From Cristatella mucedo (lineage: Eukaryota; Bryozoa; Phylactolaemata; Cristatellidae): a DNA stretch of 64,000 nt. The position numbers were made by a program, and so were the translations under genes. Where the stretch lies: assembly GCA_009760855.2 (NCBI GenBank), contig WPIO01000029.1, forward strand, positions 4,308,001 through 4,372,000. Reading direction: 5' to 3'. This document shows, one piece after another, positions 22,251 to 33,179 of the stretch. The notes under the pieces are model-generated. The model saw only the letters and a list, made by a program, of their open reading frames with translations. It had not been told where the DNA came from and ran no database searches. The first letter of the stretch is position 1. Each line of letters starts with the position of its first letter.

Positions 22251-22959
22251 GCAATAAACAGCTACTAATAATGACCTGGTTTTCGAGGTATCTACCGGCT
22301 CACGTTGACCAAAACCTAGCCAAAATCAGTATATTGTCCCACCATTAACGATGCATCGGCGAATGGTTTCTCCTACTTTTATACTCCTAGATCAATCTAA
22401 ACTTGATGTGGAGCCGCCGTTATTGTAGGCTTACTCTTCAATTTCAAGCCGTTTCCAGTCCCCTTGAAGCAGCCTTTTAATCCTGTTGTTTGGAGTTTAC
22501 CCGACAACAAGCAACCAATGGTGGCTGTCGTACCCCCAAATACCAAGTTTTCTATTATCTCAAATTTCTTTCTTACCTCATTTCGATTCTGTGTGCAAGA
22601 AATCGATCCTTCTTCGTTACGGGGTATTTCAATATTCATTTTTTAACTTAATTAATGCCTTAAGCTGACACATTGTCTCTTGTAGATCATGTGTATTGCC
22701 CTACTCACATTGAGAGACACACACTCGACAAAGTTGTGTCATACAGCTGCACACTAGTATCACCAATTATTTCCACATTCTGCTACCTGACCACGTGCAG
22801 GTCTCATTATGTCTACAATAAATGCCCTCCTCCTTATTGAAGATCACACGTGAATCGCGAACCGTCAACACCCTTGACATCGATGCTGTCCGTGCGATAA
22901 TAATTGTTTCGCTCCTGTTGCTCAATTACCCTTCTGACCTTTCATAATTAGTAGATTAA

Positions 22960-24606
22960 TTCAGCACTAATTAGCTGCCAGGCTCGACGAATTTGCACGT
23001 CTGATTAAGCACACTTATCCCTACGCAGACGGCCTATAGTTTACCACAGATATTAAACTAGGTCTAATAAGAGTCAGTTTTAAGAAGCATACACAAAATC
23101 AGGACTGACTATCCATCGAAAAGTATGGGAGCATTACTGTAGATCGTACCAATCGATCCTGGCAAAGGTCAAGTCTAGCTTCTATCGAAAATATTGTTGA
23201 ATCACATACGCGAAATCCAACAATGCTGACGTCTAGGATCAACAATCTTCTTAACTGCTCCCAGGTTAGCTTCTTACCTAGTGATCCTTGTGATGATCTA
23301 GCTGATTTCTTATGTAGCTCTTTTGTAAAAAAAAAAAAGAAAAACAAGATCAGGGAGCATATATCTAAGGTAGAAGCATTCCCTGGAATCCTGTACCTTA
23401 TTTCCATGCAGCACCTCAATGTCTACACTCAACGAGGGCACTAATAAAGTATTCCTGAAGTTCAAATCCCAATCAAAACAAGACAACTATTCCTCTAGAC
23501 CAGAGTTCGGCAAACTTTTCGGACTACTAGGCCATTTCAGGTGATCAAAAAGATACACTGGGCCAGGAGAAACTACGCCCACTCCGCACTACTGAGAGTG
23601 GGCTTAACGGCTACTACTACTTTTTACTGCGAACCGCACGGAGAAAAATCAGGCACAACAACAGTTAGCTCCCAAATCAAAGCAAAAAGCGGCTGATGGA
23701 CGGCTCGTGCCTCGAAACCTCTTTAGTTTTGATACTCGTAAGTCAAAGTACCTCTACGGTGAAGGGGAAGAAAACCACGACAACTCAGTTAGGCCGGATC
23801 CATCAACAAATAGCTAGGGGCCACTAAGGCGGACGAGAGCACTAGCTAGGCCTGATCTGGCCTAAAGGCCGGAGTTTTCCGACCTTTGCTCCAGACCCTG
23901 TTACCACTGTCCTACTTATACGATGCAATGATCTGCTGCTGCCATGCATAACTAACATCATAAATATGTCATTCGTCTCAGGTCTTGTCCCAGCATTCCC
24001 ACAAAGGCTGTTTTCAGGCCGCTAATCAAGAAAGCAACACGGAACCAAAAGAGCTTGAGCAACTTCTGCTTAGTCTTCATTCTTTCATTCCTATCAAAAC
24101 ACTAGAACGATTCGTGGCAGACTAGTAGTTGCTCATCTATTGAAACTTCAAAGCTAGCTAATTAGTTCAAGTCTGGTTTCAGAGGTAATCACTTCATTCA
24201 GTCGGCATTGTTTTGTGTATATAATGAACTAACTAGGAACGCAGATTTGTTTAGAGTATGTCTATCTGTTTTGCTCGATGATTAGGTAGCTTTTGATGCT
24301 AATCATCGACGAGACCTCCTTGAGTGCCTCTCATCTCACCTGGAATTTATTAGCGCTGCACTGTAATGGTACAGGTCTAAACTCACTGGGAGACTCAAGA
24401 TTATTGATGCCAATGACTAAATATCACCCGGAGAACCTCGGACGTAGGGCTTACCTCAGGGCTCAGCTAATGGTCTGCTCTTTTCACAGTTTATACTCTC
24501 CCTCTTGCCGATGTGATTGCCAAGCACAATCTAGGCTTTCACTTCTTTGCTGATGACACTTAGTAAGACCATTGTTTTGATCCCTCCCAGCCTTCCAGCA
24601 GGTTCA
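22960..24606 (+). mobile_element. L2-A LINE, old and frame-broken, truncated by a nested LTR piece
   Basis: It follows L2-A from the region before RT (tttaccacagatattaaac, gactatccatcg) through RT (gatgtgattgccaagcac, cacttctttgctgatgacact). It is cut at 24606-24609 where a Ty3 LTR fragment begins. Many stops. Confidence 0.85.
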
Positions 24607-24608
24607 AC

Positions 24609-24758
24609 TGTTGTTGTTGGCGCATGCTTTGTTATAAAGAGGTTTACCCTGACGGCCGCTCGTCTTACCCTAGCTCGGCGGCATGGCGAGCGGCAGCGTG
24701 GCCGGATTATGGCGGGGTTTGGCGAGAAATAGCCTCTGACCCCTGGAACTTGGTTACA
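24609..24758 (+). mobile_element. Right end of a Ty3 LTR inside L2-A
   Basis: It matches bases 7991-8139 of the 3' LTR (ttgttggcgcatgc, aaagaggttta, gcatggcgagcggcagcgtg, cctctgacccctggaact) and ends TTACA. Only the right 150 bp is present, so it is a truncated solo LTR. It is younger than the L2-A copy it interrupts. Confidence 0.88.
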
Positions 24759-24759
24759 A

Positions 24760-27200
24760 GCCTGCTAAGGCCTACTCTGCTCTATGGGCTAGGCAGAAAT
24801 ACGTAGGACGAGGACAGAACATGGTCAGCGATGTGAGATATCATAATACTTCCGTAAATTAAATAGTAAAACGTACATTTGTGCTTCATGACTGATTCTG
24901 TGTTGACATAGGTGAGTTGTAATGAGCTTAACCTCTGATGAAAGAGGAAAAAGATTCAGTTTTGCACGCCAACTAAAAATCATTTTTCTATAGCACTACT
25001 ACACAACTTTAGGGAGTTAAAACTCTTTAAAAATTTCATTTGGAGTCATTTAGCCTAGTAAAAATTTGACTATCATTTAAACGCGTTGGAATTTTCATTT
25101 TATTTGGATGCATAAATGCGGTATGCACCTCAACCGTTTAAAACTCGAGGCCTTCCTTTTTTAAATATTAGGACTCGAGTACACCTTGACAGTATGCTGT
25201 AGATCTGCAGCTTCAAAAATCCTCAAACACTTCCTAATATAATTATAATAATAACGTGTTTTATATAGCACCTTCAGAGAAGTCAATCTCTTTCTAGGCA
25301 CTTTTAATTTGCTGGAAAATAAATGTACCAGGCCTAGAAAGAGATTGAGTTCCCTGAGGGCGCTATATCATATATAGTATTTTAAAAAGCTAGCATCAAT
25401 AAGTCAAGCTTCGATAGCTAAGCTTCATGACATAAGTCTCGTGCAAGATATAAACAGCATTGGGCGCAGCAAAAAATCAAAGCATTATTTACATGATCTA
25501 GCTTTTTCATTATTTCTATTTCAGTTGGAATCCGATCGGGCCTCTGCAAAAGGAAAGAATTGATGAGTTCAAAATCACATTTGCATCGATAAGTTAAAAA
25601 ACATTAAACAGGTTGAAACCAAGGTTTGCCTTTATACTAACTAATTGGCAACGAAGGCAAGGTAAACAATGAAACTGGTTTTTATTGATACCTCACTGTA
25701 GGGTCGGCAATGATGCCTAAGTATGTGCATAAAATCAAAATATGTGAACATTAAAAGGGAGGGAAGCCTGTGCATTGGCAGACTTGGTTCGTACTGTACA
25801 AATAAGCATGAGGGACCTATCACCTTAAAGGCAATATCAACTCCAGTTACCTAGAATAATAAAGACATCGCTATAGCTTCATCTATGATAAGAGACAAGC
25901 AGGGCGTGTGAAAGCTGCAAGGTGAAGGATAACAAATTGCACGTAGCCTAACCCACGGCATCAAACTCTGTAATTCCGGACCCTCTAGATCTTTTCATTA
26001 GATCTGCTATATGACATGTCGTTATTCATGCGTTATTCCTTTAAACTAGTTAGAAATACGCTCAAGCGAATAGAAGCAGACAAAACAGATTCCGATTACA
26101 TCAAAACCCCTGTTTTTTTATTGGCATTTTCATACTCTCTTCACATGTTCCCTATGCCTAACTAATTCCCATTTTCCCTGATCAAATTCTTTCAATATTT
26201 TACGTTCTCCATTAAGCCGATTAAATTGAAGACACAGTTGCCACGCGAGTATAACATGCAATGATATCACTGAACATGTGTATGTGCATTCATACTGCAA
26301 ATGAGTAATCCAATTAACGCTATATAATTCTCATATTACCACACGGTGCTTGAGTAGGGCATGCGGGAACAGGTAAAATTCTCTGTGAGCCATTTTTCCA
26401 GCTGAATGTCATACAATTAAAGCTGCACTCTCAAGTTGCCATCAGCTTCTTCTGTTTTTACATAAATTACAGCTACTTTTCGTTCGACCACAAATTGCTG
26501 CTTGATAAATTAACGTAACTGCATTGGATGCTTCTCCAACGTCTCGAGCTCCGAACCTCAACGGCCAGCCGACCACAAAAGCCCGTCGTTGGGTCAGTTG
26601 TACCTTGAGAGCCTACTAGTCCGAGTCCGACCGAAGTAGTTGAAGGAGAACAGTGAACCCTATAACGCACTTGGAGATTCTTTGGGGTCAGGGTCGGTCA
26701 TCATGACCACTAGCATCCCTGTGGTTACCTGCGATTCTTAATATCCTGTCTGCCATGTTGTTGATTTGATCTCCTGATTTGCAACAGCCCACACATTTAC
26801 TTTGAGGCAAATCCGTGTTAGCGTGGATTAGTAACTTGTATTGTCTCTCAGTAGGGAAGCCACAAAAAGCCTCCAAAATCTGACAGTGTGTCCTTACAAT
26901 TGCTCAATTTTCAAATTTACAAAATTAGTCGTAACTTCTTGATCCAAACGAGCTACGTGGACTTCTACTTCGAGAGCAAATGCTAGCAGCAGTTTGAACA
27001 GTTTAATCTCGTAGTTTGTAGTTACTGGATTAAATAGAGCTGACTAAGATGCAGCCGTAGGAACCACCTTTTAGTGGCAGCAATTACTCACAAGGTAGTG
27101 AAAATTCGGCCGCTACTACCTACAAAGCCCTGGAACATGACACAGGCGACTTCAAGGACCATACAATGAAATAACCCAGAAAGAAACCACGTTGTTGCAA
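24760..27200. other. Intron-like stretch with two L2-A tails at 25245-25380
   Basis: At 25245-25320 a reversed L2-A stem and at 25325-25380 a forward one stand back to back. No exon linking the P-loop exon (27215-27302) to the helix-C exon (19778-19848) was identified here, although splice phases call for one. Confidence 0.5.
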
Positions 27201-27214
27201 GTATCTTGCCTTAC

Positions 27215-27302
27215 CCTAGCAGCGCTCTTCTTTATAATTTTTATGGCATACTGGCTGCCCGTTCCTTTAGCGAAAGCCAAACGAACGACACCGCCAGAAC
27301 CT
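27215..27302 (-). CDS. CHK2-like kinase exon: P-loop end and VAIK lysine
   Basis: The 88-bp exon has acceptor tgctcgttgcag and donor gtaagg. It enters in phase 2, completing AG-A (Arg), and leaves in phase 0. Joined to the upstream exon it completes a normal glycine-rich loop, LGRGSGGVVRLAF (GxGxxGxV). It then gives GSQYAIKIIKKSAAR, whose AIK lysine is the ATP-binding residue. Without the upstream exon the loop would look defective, so the junction supports both exons. Confidence 0.92.
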
Positions 27303-27605
27303 CTGCAACGAGCATGGTAGACTCCTGGTACAATGAGGCTAAATAGCCAAGGAATGAAAAAAAAAAGAAAGCCATTAACACAGAGTAGAGACACTACAGC
27401 TAGATCGACGTGATATTGCTAAAATACACACCCGGGACTCACACAAACACACACACGCACACACACACACAATCATAGCTGTTCCTCTATATGGGCAGCC
27501 CTTAGCCGAGAGAAAGTCGCGTCGCATAGCAGCCCGAAGGAGGGCAGTCAGAAGGGCACTCAGACACTGCATAAGTCAAATCTGCTCAGAGCAACGTGGG
27601 CATAC

Positions 27606-27816
27606 CTTCCTAGCTCATTAGCCAGAAAGTATTTTGCCTTGACGGCATCGGCTATGCCATTATCCTGCACTGGCAAATAGGCAGCAGTAGAGGCTGAGAG
27701 TGACAAATCGATCCCAGCAGTAGCAGCTGCATGTAGTGAATCGGCCGCAGTAGAAGCTGCAAGTGATGAATCGACAGCAATAGAAGCTGCAAGTGGCAAA
27801 TTGACCGCAGTTGATG
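27606..27816 (-). CDS. CHK2-like kinase exon: low-complexity linker and start of catalytic domain
   Basis: The 211-bp exon (acceptor cttttgtacttgcag, donor gtatgc; phase 1 to phase 2) begins with four to five imperfect 10-residue Ala/Ser/Thr-rich units such as LAASTAADSL and LSASTAAYLP. It ends VKAKYFLANELG, the first beta strand of the kinase leading into the P-loop. A broken copy at 2303-2393 lacks 120 bp, exactly 40 codons, of the repeat block. The repeats may form a flexible linker; no function for them can be read from sequence. Confidence 0.85.
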
Positions 27817-28449
27817 CTGCAAGTACAAAAGACAAATGGAAAACTTTTTGACAACTGTTTAAATGGTATTGGAGCATGGAACCAAACACAGCAAATGGTG
27901 CCTGCACAAGTTATGCACTCTTCGTGTAGAGCAGTTAATGGATCGGCATACATTGCAGAACGATACCTTTCGAGTCGATAATAAATTCGTAAATCAAGAT
28001 TCAGGTTAACATGTACATTTGGAGGGCAAAGTAGCTCTAGTAACTGTAGCACTATTCACTATTTAGTGCTACTTCTAGCCTAAAAGCCTGCATAATGCAG
28101 ACACGGCAACTGCATGAACAAAATGTCAACACACGCGTGCAGGCATGTTTTTCTTAATTAAATGTAACTGCTTGCCTTCCACAACTTTCACATTGCCTAT
28201 GACGATATTTAAGTTCTGGGATGTGATGCCTTCGGGGGCTTAACAAAGTAGTACAATTGTACATAAACAACTTATAAAGATGCGTGTATTGGTTATACCT
28301 TTCTATTGGTACACCAAAGAGCCACGAAGCCTCAGTGGGTGTTAGGCCCGAGAGCTTTCTCTAGTGGGCATCAAGTATGGGCGACTTTAGGGGCACAGAC
28401 GATAATCAGCAAACTTGGCAAAGTCAGGTCACTTGAACGGAGAAGTGGT

Positions 28450-30180
28450 AGCAATGGACCGCTGGAAATAATGTGCCTAACATAACTAGAATATTTTTCA
28501 GTACTTCACGAAAAACAATGCAGAATAAAGATATTTGTAAAACTGAGGAAACCGTGGATAATCTGTATAAACGATAGCCATACACTTATGTGATTGTCAT
28601 GGAAGAAGAATGTGGTGCTAGCTGGGCTTTAAGATTGTGTTTGCTGTAAACGAGGCAGCGAGTTTAACTTTTGATGTGGTATCGACATAATAATAATGAG
28701 TTTAATATAGCCCCTTCAGAGAATGCAATCTCTTTCTAGGCAGTTAACATTTTCTGCAACATGCAAAGCCTCCACACAATGAATGTGGCATGGAAGCTGG
28801 AAGAAGCAAGAGAGCAAAATTCCTAAAATGGAATGACAGTCCACCTTGAAGCCAAGGTGCCAAGCAGTTGTCGAGACAAGTTTTGAACCTACTGTACTGT
28901 CTTGGCGTATGACCAAAATATTGCAATCTATAAGAAGAAGGTCATTTTAAGCAAGACAAAGGGAGAACAACCCGTTTAAGACTATTTTTGCCACCGTACT
29001 GGCACCTGGACATGAAAGAACAGCCACCGTAGGAGAGCACAAGCAGCTCTTACAATAGCAACAGGAAGTTGAGAATTCCGACTGCACTTTTCAAAGAAGC
29101 AGACAAAGATCAGATTTGATTTTCTTAGAGTTAAGACACTTTATCGACAGTAGGTTGATTACTGCTCTAAGAGAAAGCTGATGAGCTGGCTCTCACGTCA
29201 TTGTGAGGCATGCGTCGGCACTCCCTAAACTACTTCCCCTCACGTCGTCAGCCCTGCTTGGGCACTTCTAGGCCGGAATCGTTTTTTCACCTCTGTAGCA
29301 CATTTTCGCACTGGATTCTTGAGTTAAAGCTTCAATAGTAATGCTTAGACTAAGTTTTTAGTAACCGATATTTGCCTGCCACTGACATGCTAGAATATGG
29401 CTCATGGCAGAAGCAGGGAACACTGGGAAGAAGGTCAACGGAAATCTGGATTGAGGACTTATATTTCTCTTGATACTTGCTTATAGCTGAATCGAGGAAT
29501 TACGGCAAAGGCCAGCGGCTTCTGACCTAGCTGAGTGAAACAAAATCAGCTGATCACTCATTTAGCAATAGTAGTGACAACCCACATCTACCAAGGCACT
29601 GAACCCATCATCAACATGTTGGCAGGGCTGTGAGCATATGCTCTTGTTGAGCGATACAACCCACCAACTCGGACCATTGTTCATCTCAATATTTTCAGCA
29701 TTTATTAAGAACCGGGCCAATGTGTGCAAAGTTGACCCATTTAAAGTAAAGTATGTCTTTATGTAATCTTTAGATAACATGTGTCCTGATTTGTGAGCTG
29801 GAGGTAAAAATTGGTTTGTTAGTGGTCTCTTCCCTCATACGTTATTTCATTGTAGGAGTGAGAAAAACTAATTCGGTAGGACATAAAGACAAGAAGCTTT
29901 CGGCTATAATTAATCAAGTGAATCAAGCTAATGTAACTCATTTCAGGACTTGGTGCTTGTGGTTTGTTTAAGCAAGCAAAATGCCATGTGGCGAACTTAA
30001 TTTGAAACTGATAAATTGAAGCTTAAATTCCCCAATTGTCTGGCCTCTATTTTGTATGTAGGGACAAATTAGTCTACATGGCAAGGCTGATAGAAATAGG
30101 ATCTCCGAATTTAAAGTAGTTAACTCAAAACGTGATGCTTTCATTTTCAGACGAGTAATTGCGTACTGTTGATGGCCTAG
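28450..30180. other. Intron-like stretch
   Basis: No exon is supported. An L2-A tail lies at 28686-28760. A minus-strand frame at 29562-29780 lacks good splice sites and was not accepted. Confidence 0.5.
28686..28760 (-). mobile_element. L2-A LINE, 3' tail, minus strand
   Basis: An ATA/ATT tail followed by the reversed terminal stem (ccccttcagagaatgcaatc, tctttctaggca, ttttctgcaa). Confidence 0.8.
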
Positions 30181-30426
30181 TTTTTTCTAGGGAAGATATA
30201 TATTGAGTCAGCGATAGGCTCTATATGAATGCCTTCATCTACATGCAAAATCGTTTTATTCTGCCTTACTGGCCATGATTCCCGTTATATTTCAAATACA
30301 CATTGTGTACCGAAAGCAATCATTCTAAAATCGGTCGGTTGCCTTCATCCATACTATGATTAATTTTTGCAGTCGAGAATGCTAACAGTCAAAAAGCACG
30401 ACAATAAATCACGTTCTTTGACTTAC

Positions 30427-30510
30427 AGCTGGATCTTTCACGTTCGCAAATTATTTTCATGACATTGTAGATGCCAACGGCAAGCAATGTGGCAATTACG
30501 ATGGCTATAA
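30427..30510 (-). CDS. Candidate membrane-helix exon
   Basis: The 84-bp exon has a good acceptor (tgtcatttcag) and a consensus donor (gtaagt), phase 1 at both ends. Its only open frame encodes IAIVIATLLAVGIYNVMKII and then CERERSS: a hydrophobic helix followed by charged residues, as at a type I membrane/cytoplasm border. Phase 1 exit fits the linker exon of the kinase at 27816, the next recognisable minus-strand exon. A decayed 84-bp counterpart lies at 2908-2991. Whether it is spliced to the kinase is inference; it could belong to another gene. Confidence 0.5.
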
Positions 30511-31079
30511 CTGAAATGACATATGACATATATTATATATACAAACGATTAAAAGGTGAAGACTTTTGCTGTGCTATTCGCAAACTAGACACAGAATAGA
30601 TAAACGCTCATTAGCATGAATGGACTGTAAATCATGTGCTCTTCTATTAAAACAGAGTCTGGTTAGAGCATCAGGTATATTTATTCCAGCAAAGTCTGAA
30701 TCCAATGAGGCCTACAGAACTTCACACTTCAGGTTGTATGCAACTTAAGTTAACAGGATTCAGTGGTTTGGCAATTATCGCCGAGCCATAATATATGGCA
30801 TTGAGACTGCCTTGCCTTCTATATTTAAGCATTATCTTAGTGTAAACATCATGATAAAATTCAATTAAAACACACCAACAATCATCCTTTAGTAGGAGAG
30901 TGGTTCCTATGAAAAATTTTCATTGAGCTGTAAACGATATGGGCCTTAATTTATAAATTCATTATTTGCAACCATTTTTCATATGTCGCGTAAATTAATC
31001 CTTCGTGGGAATTGGTATTCAGGAATATCTCACTCTGACCCTAATCATTAAGAGACAGAGGACATGCTTGACGACTGTA

Positions 31080-31160
31080 ATATTAATATTAATAATAACA
31101 CGTCTGTATAGCACCCTCAGAGAACTTAATCTCTAACCAGGCAGTTTACATAAGCTGTAA
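31080..31160 (-). mobile_element. L2-A LINE, 3' tail, minus strand
   Basis: A (TTA)n-like tail with caccctcagagaacttaatctc, mutated beyond that. Confidence 0.8.
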
Positions 31161-31230
31161 AAAAGCGTAACTAAATAATTAGTGGCAACGCTCTCAATTT
31201 TATCAGGCATAATATTCTTAGATGTGACAT

Positions 31231-32290
31231 AATAATAATAATAACAATTCCCTTGATAAAGCACCCTCAGAGAACTTAATCTCTCTCTAGGCGCTTTACA
31301 TTTGCTGTAAAGTGAAATGCAATTGAATGGTAAGTAAAATCATGCTTGAAAAACAAACGAAATGAATAATATGGTTAGTGTTGACATGCACAGGGTCAGC
31401 ATGCAAATGTGGTTAGTGGCAGCATGCAGTGTCAGCACGCATAAGCACATCAAGGACGAATCACGGGGACCCACTAAATGCCGTCCTAAATAGGTGTGTT
31501 TTTAGGTTCCTTTTAAATGTGGTCAGGTCAGGGGATGTTTTGACGCAGGTCGGCAGGGAGTTCCAGGCTTTGGGAGCATATGAACTAAATGCACGGTCTC
31601 CAAAGGATTTAAGGTTTGTATGAGGTATTTCTAGACTGTTGGATTCCGAAAAGCGGGTGGTACGATGCTTGGCCTGATGGGGTAGTATATCTGACAGATA
31701 GGCTGGAGCCATAGAATGAAGGGACCTAAAAGTGAGCGACAAAACCTTGAAGTCAATCCGTTGCTTGACTGGTAGCCAGTGCAGGTCGGCGAGAAGTGGA
31801 GTAATGTGGCAACTGCGACGCTCATGACAGACAAGCCTAGCTGCAGAGTTTTGCACCAGCTGCAATCGCCTGATCGCACATGCTGGTAGGCCAGTAAGCA
31901 GTGAGTTGCAGAAGTTGAGACGGGATGTCACGAATGCATGGGCCATCTTAGATGTGGTATCTTTATCTAAACAAGCCCGAATTTTAGCAATGTTATGAAG
32001 CTGAAAGTAGGCAGATTTGACTGTGGAGCTGATATGGTCATTTAACGAGAGGTCGCTTTGGAATATGACACCTAGATTTCGAGCTGATTCAACTGGAGAT
32101 ATGCTGGCAGAGCCAATTTTGAGAGTCAGCCTTTCCAATCTCTGGATCACACTGGGTTTGCCCATAACTAGTAAGTTAGTTTTATCATCGTTAAGTTTTA
32201 GAAAATTTGCTGCCATCCATGTGCGGATGTCATTAATGCATGCAGCTAGTGAGTTTAGAGAATTTGAGGTGCTCGAAGGCTGGGACATGC
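31231..32290 (-). mobile_element. L2-A LINE, C-terminal third and 3' end, minus strand
   Basis: A 282-residue frame (31461-32309) is nearly the same as the C-terminal part of the 41.98-43.93 kb copy: NFLKLNDDKTNLLVMGKPSV, NLGVIFQSDLSL, FVTSRLNFCNSLLTGLPAC, CHITPLLADLHWLPVKQRI. It ends with the 3' stem and an (ATT)n tail at 31231. It is a relatively young, 5'-truncated insertion. Confidence 0.95.
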
Positions 32291-32540
32291 ACAAGGTCAA
32301 CCTGTACAACGGTTAGTAGCAGCAGGCACATTGTGAGCATGCATAAGCAAACTACAGGTGAATCGTAAAGATTATTCAAGTTCAATAATAAACAAATTCA
32401 TTTTAAGTTTTGTTTTAAGCAATGCTTTGCAGCTTTAAGTATACAGACTTGACAGTGGACCTGACAAGGTCCCCTAGTGAAAGGTCACTTTTCGTCAGGA
32501 TACCTAGATTACGTCCAGAAGCAACGGGAAATATAAATAA
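32290..32540 (-). mobile_element. L2-A LINE fragment, minus strand
   Basis: A diverged 3' region (catgcacaaggtcaacctg, cattgtgagcatgcataagc) runs into remnants of the SARNLGVIFQSDLSL region around 32440-32530. Confidence 0.65.
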
Positions 32541-32554
32541 CTCTTTACATATCA

Positions 32555-32559
32555 AGTAT

Positions 32560-32607
<48 letters not shown>

Positions 32608-32776
32608 CGTACGTATACAACGTATATATATATATATATATATATATATACAAGCGGAAGTTTTGTTCTGTGATAAGGTTGAGCAGAAAAATGCATTTCT
32701 TGATTTCTGCCATAGCATGTCTGTAATGCTTGCACACCCCCAATGCGCCTACACATACAAATGTATATAAATAAAC

Positions 32777-32827
<51 letters not shown>

Positions 32828-32894
32828 AATACATGCATACACACACACACACACTCATATACACATCAAGTCAAGAGACGATATAATAGGAATG

Positions 32895-32933
<39 letters not shown>

Positions 32934-32935
32934 AC
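32555..32935. repeat. Microsatellite cluster (TA)n, (AC)n, (TA)n
   Basis: TA runs at about 32558-32605 and 32624-32651, an AC run at about 32776-32858 and a TA run at about 32898-32931. Ile-Tyr and Cys-Val reading frames here are artefacts. Confidence 0.95.
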
Positions 32936-33179
32936 AGAGACAGCAAGTCAATGGGTTATTGACAGATAATTTCAAATGTCTGCACCCACTCCCATCAAAC
33001 ACGGTTTTAAACAAGATCACATATAGCTTTCAGAGCAGCCGTGTTCTTGCAGGGAGAGATCCTTTACATGCTAGCTAAAGCTTTCTGCTGTAAAGTCTAT
33101 GTTTAAGAAACTGTGACACGAATTATAATCTACATAGCATCATAAACCTGAGCTTCTTTCAAAAGAGTCTTCATAATGA

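Noticed and set aside
29562-29780. 72-codon minus-strand frame between helix and linker exons
   Set aside because: No convincing splice sites, and no conserved motif.
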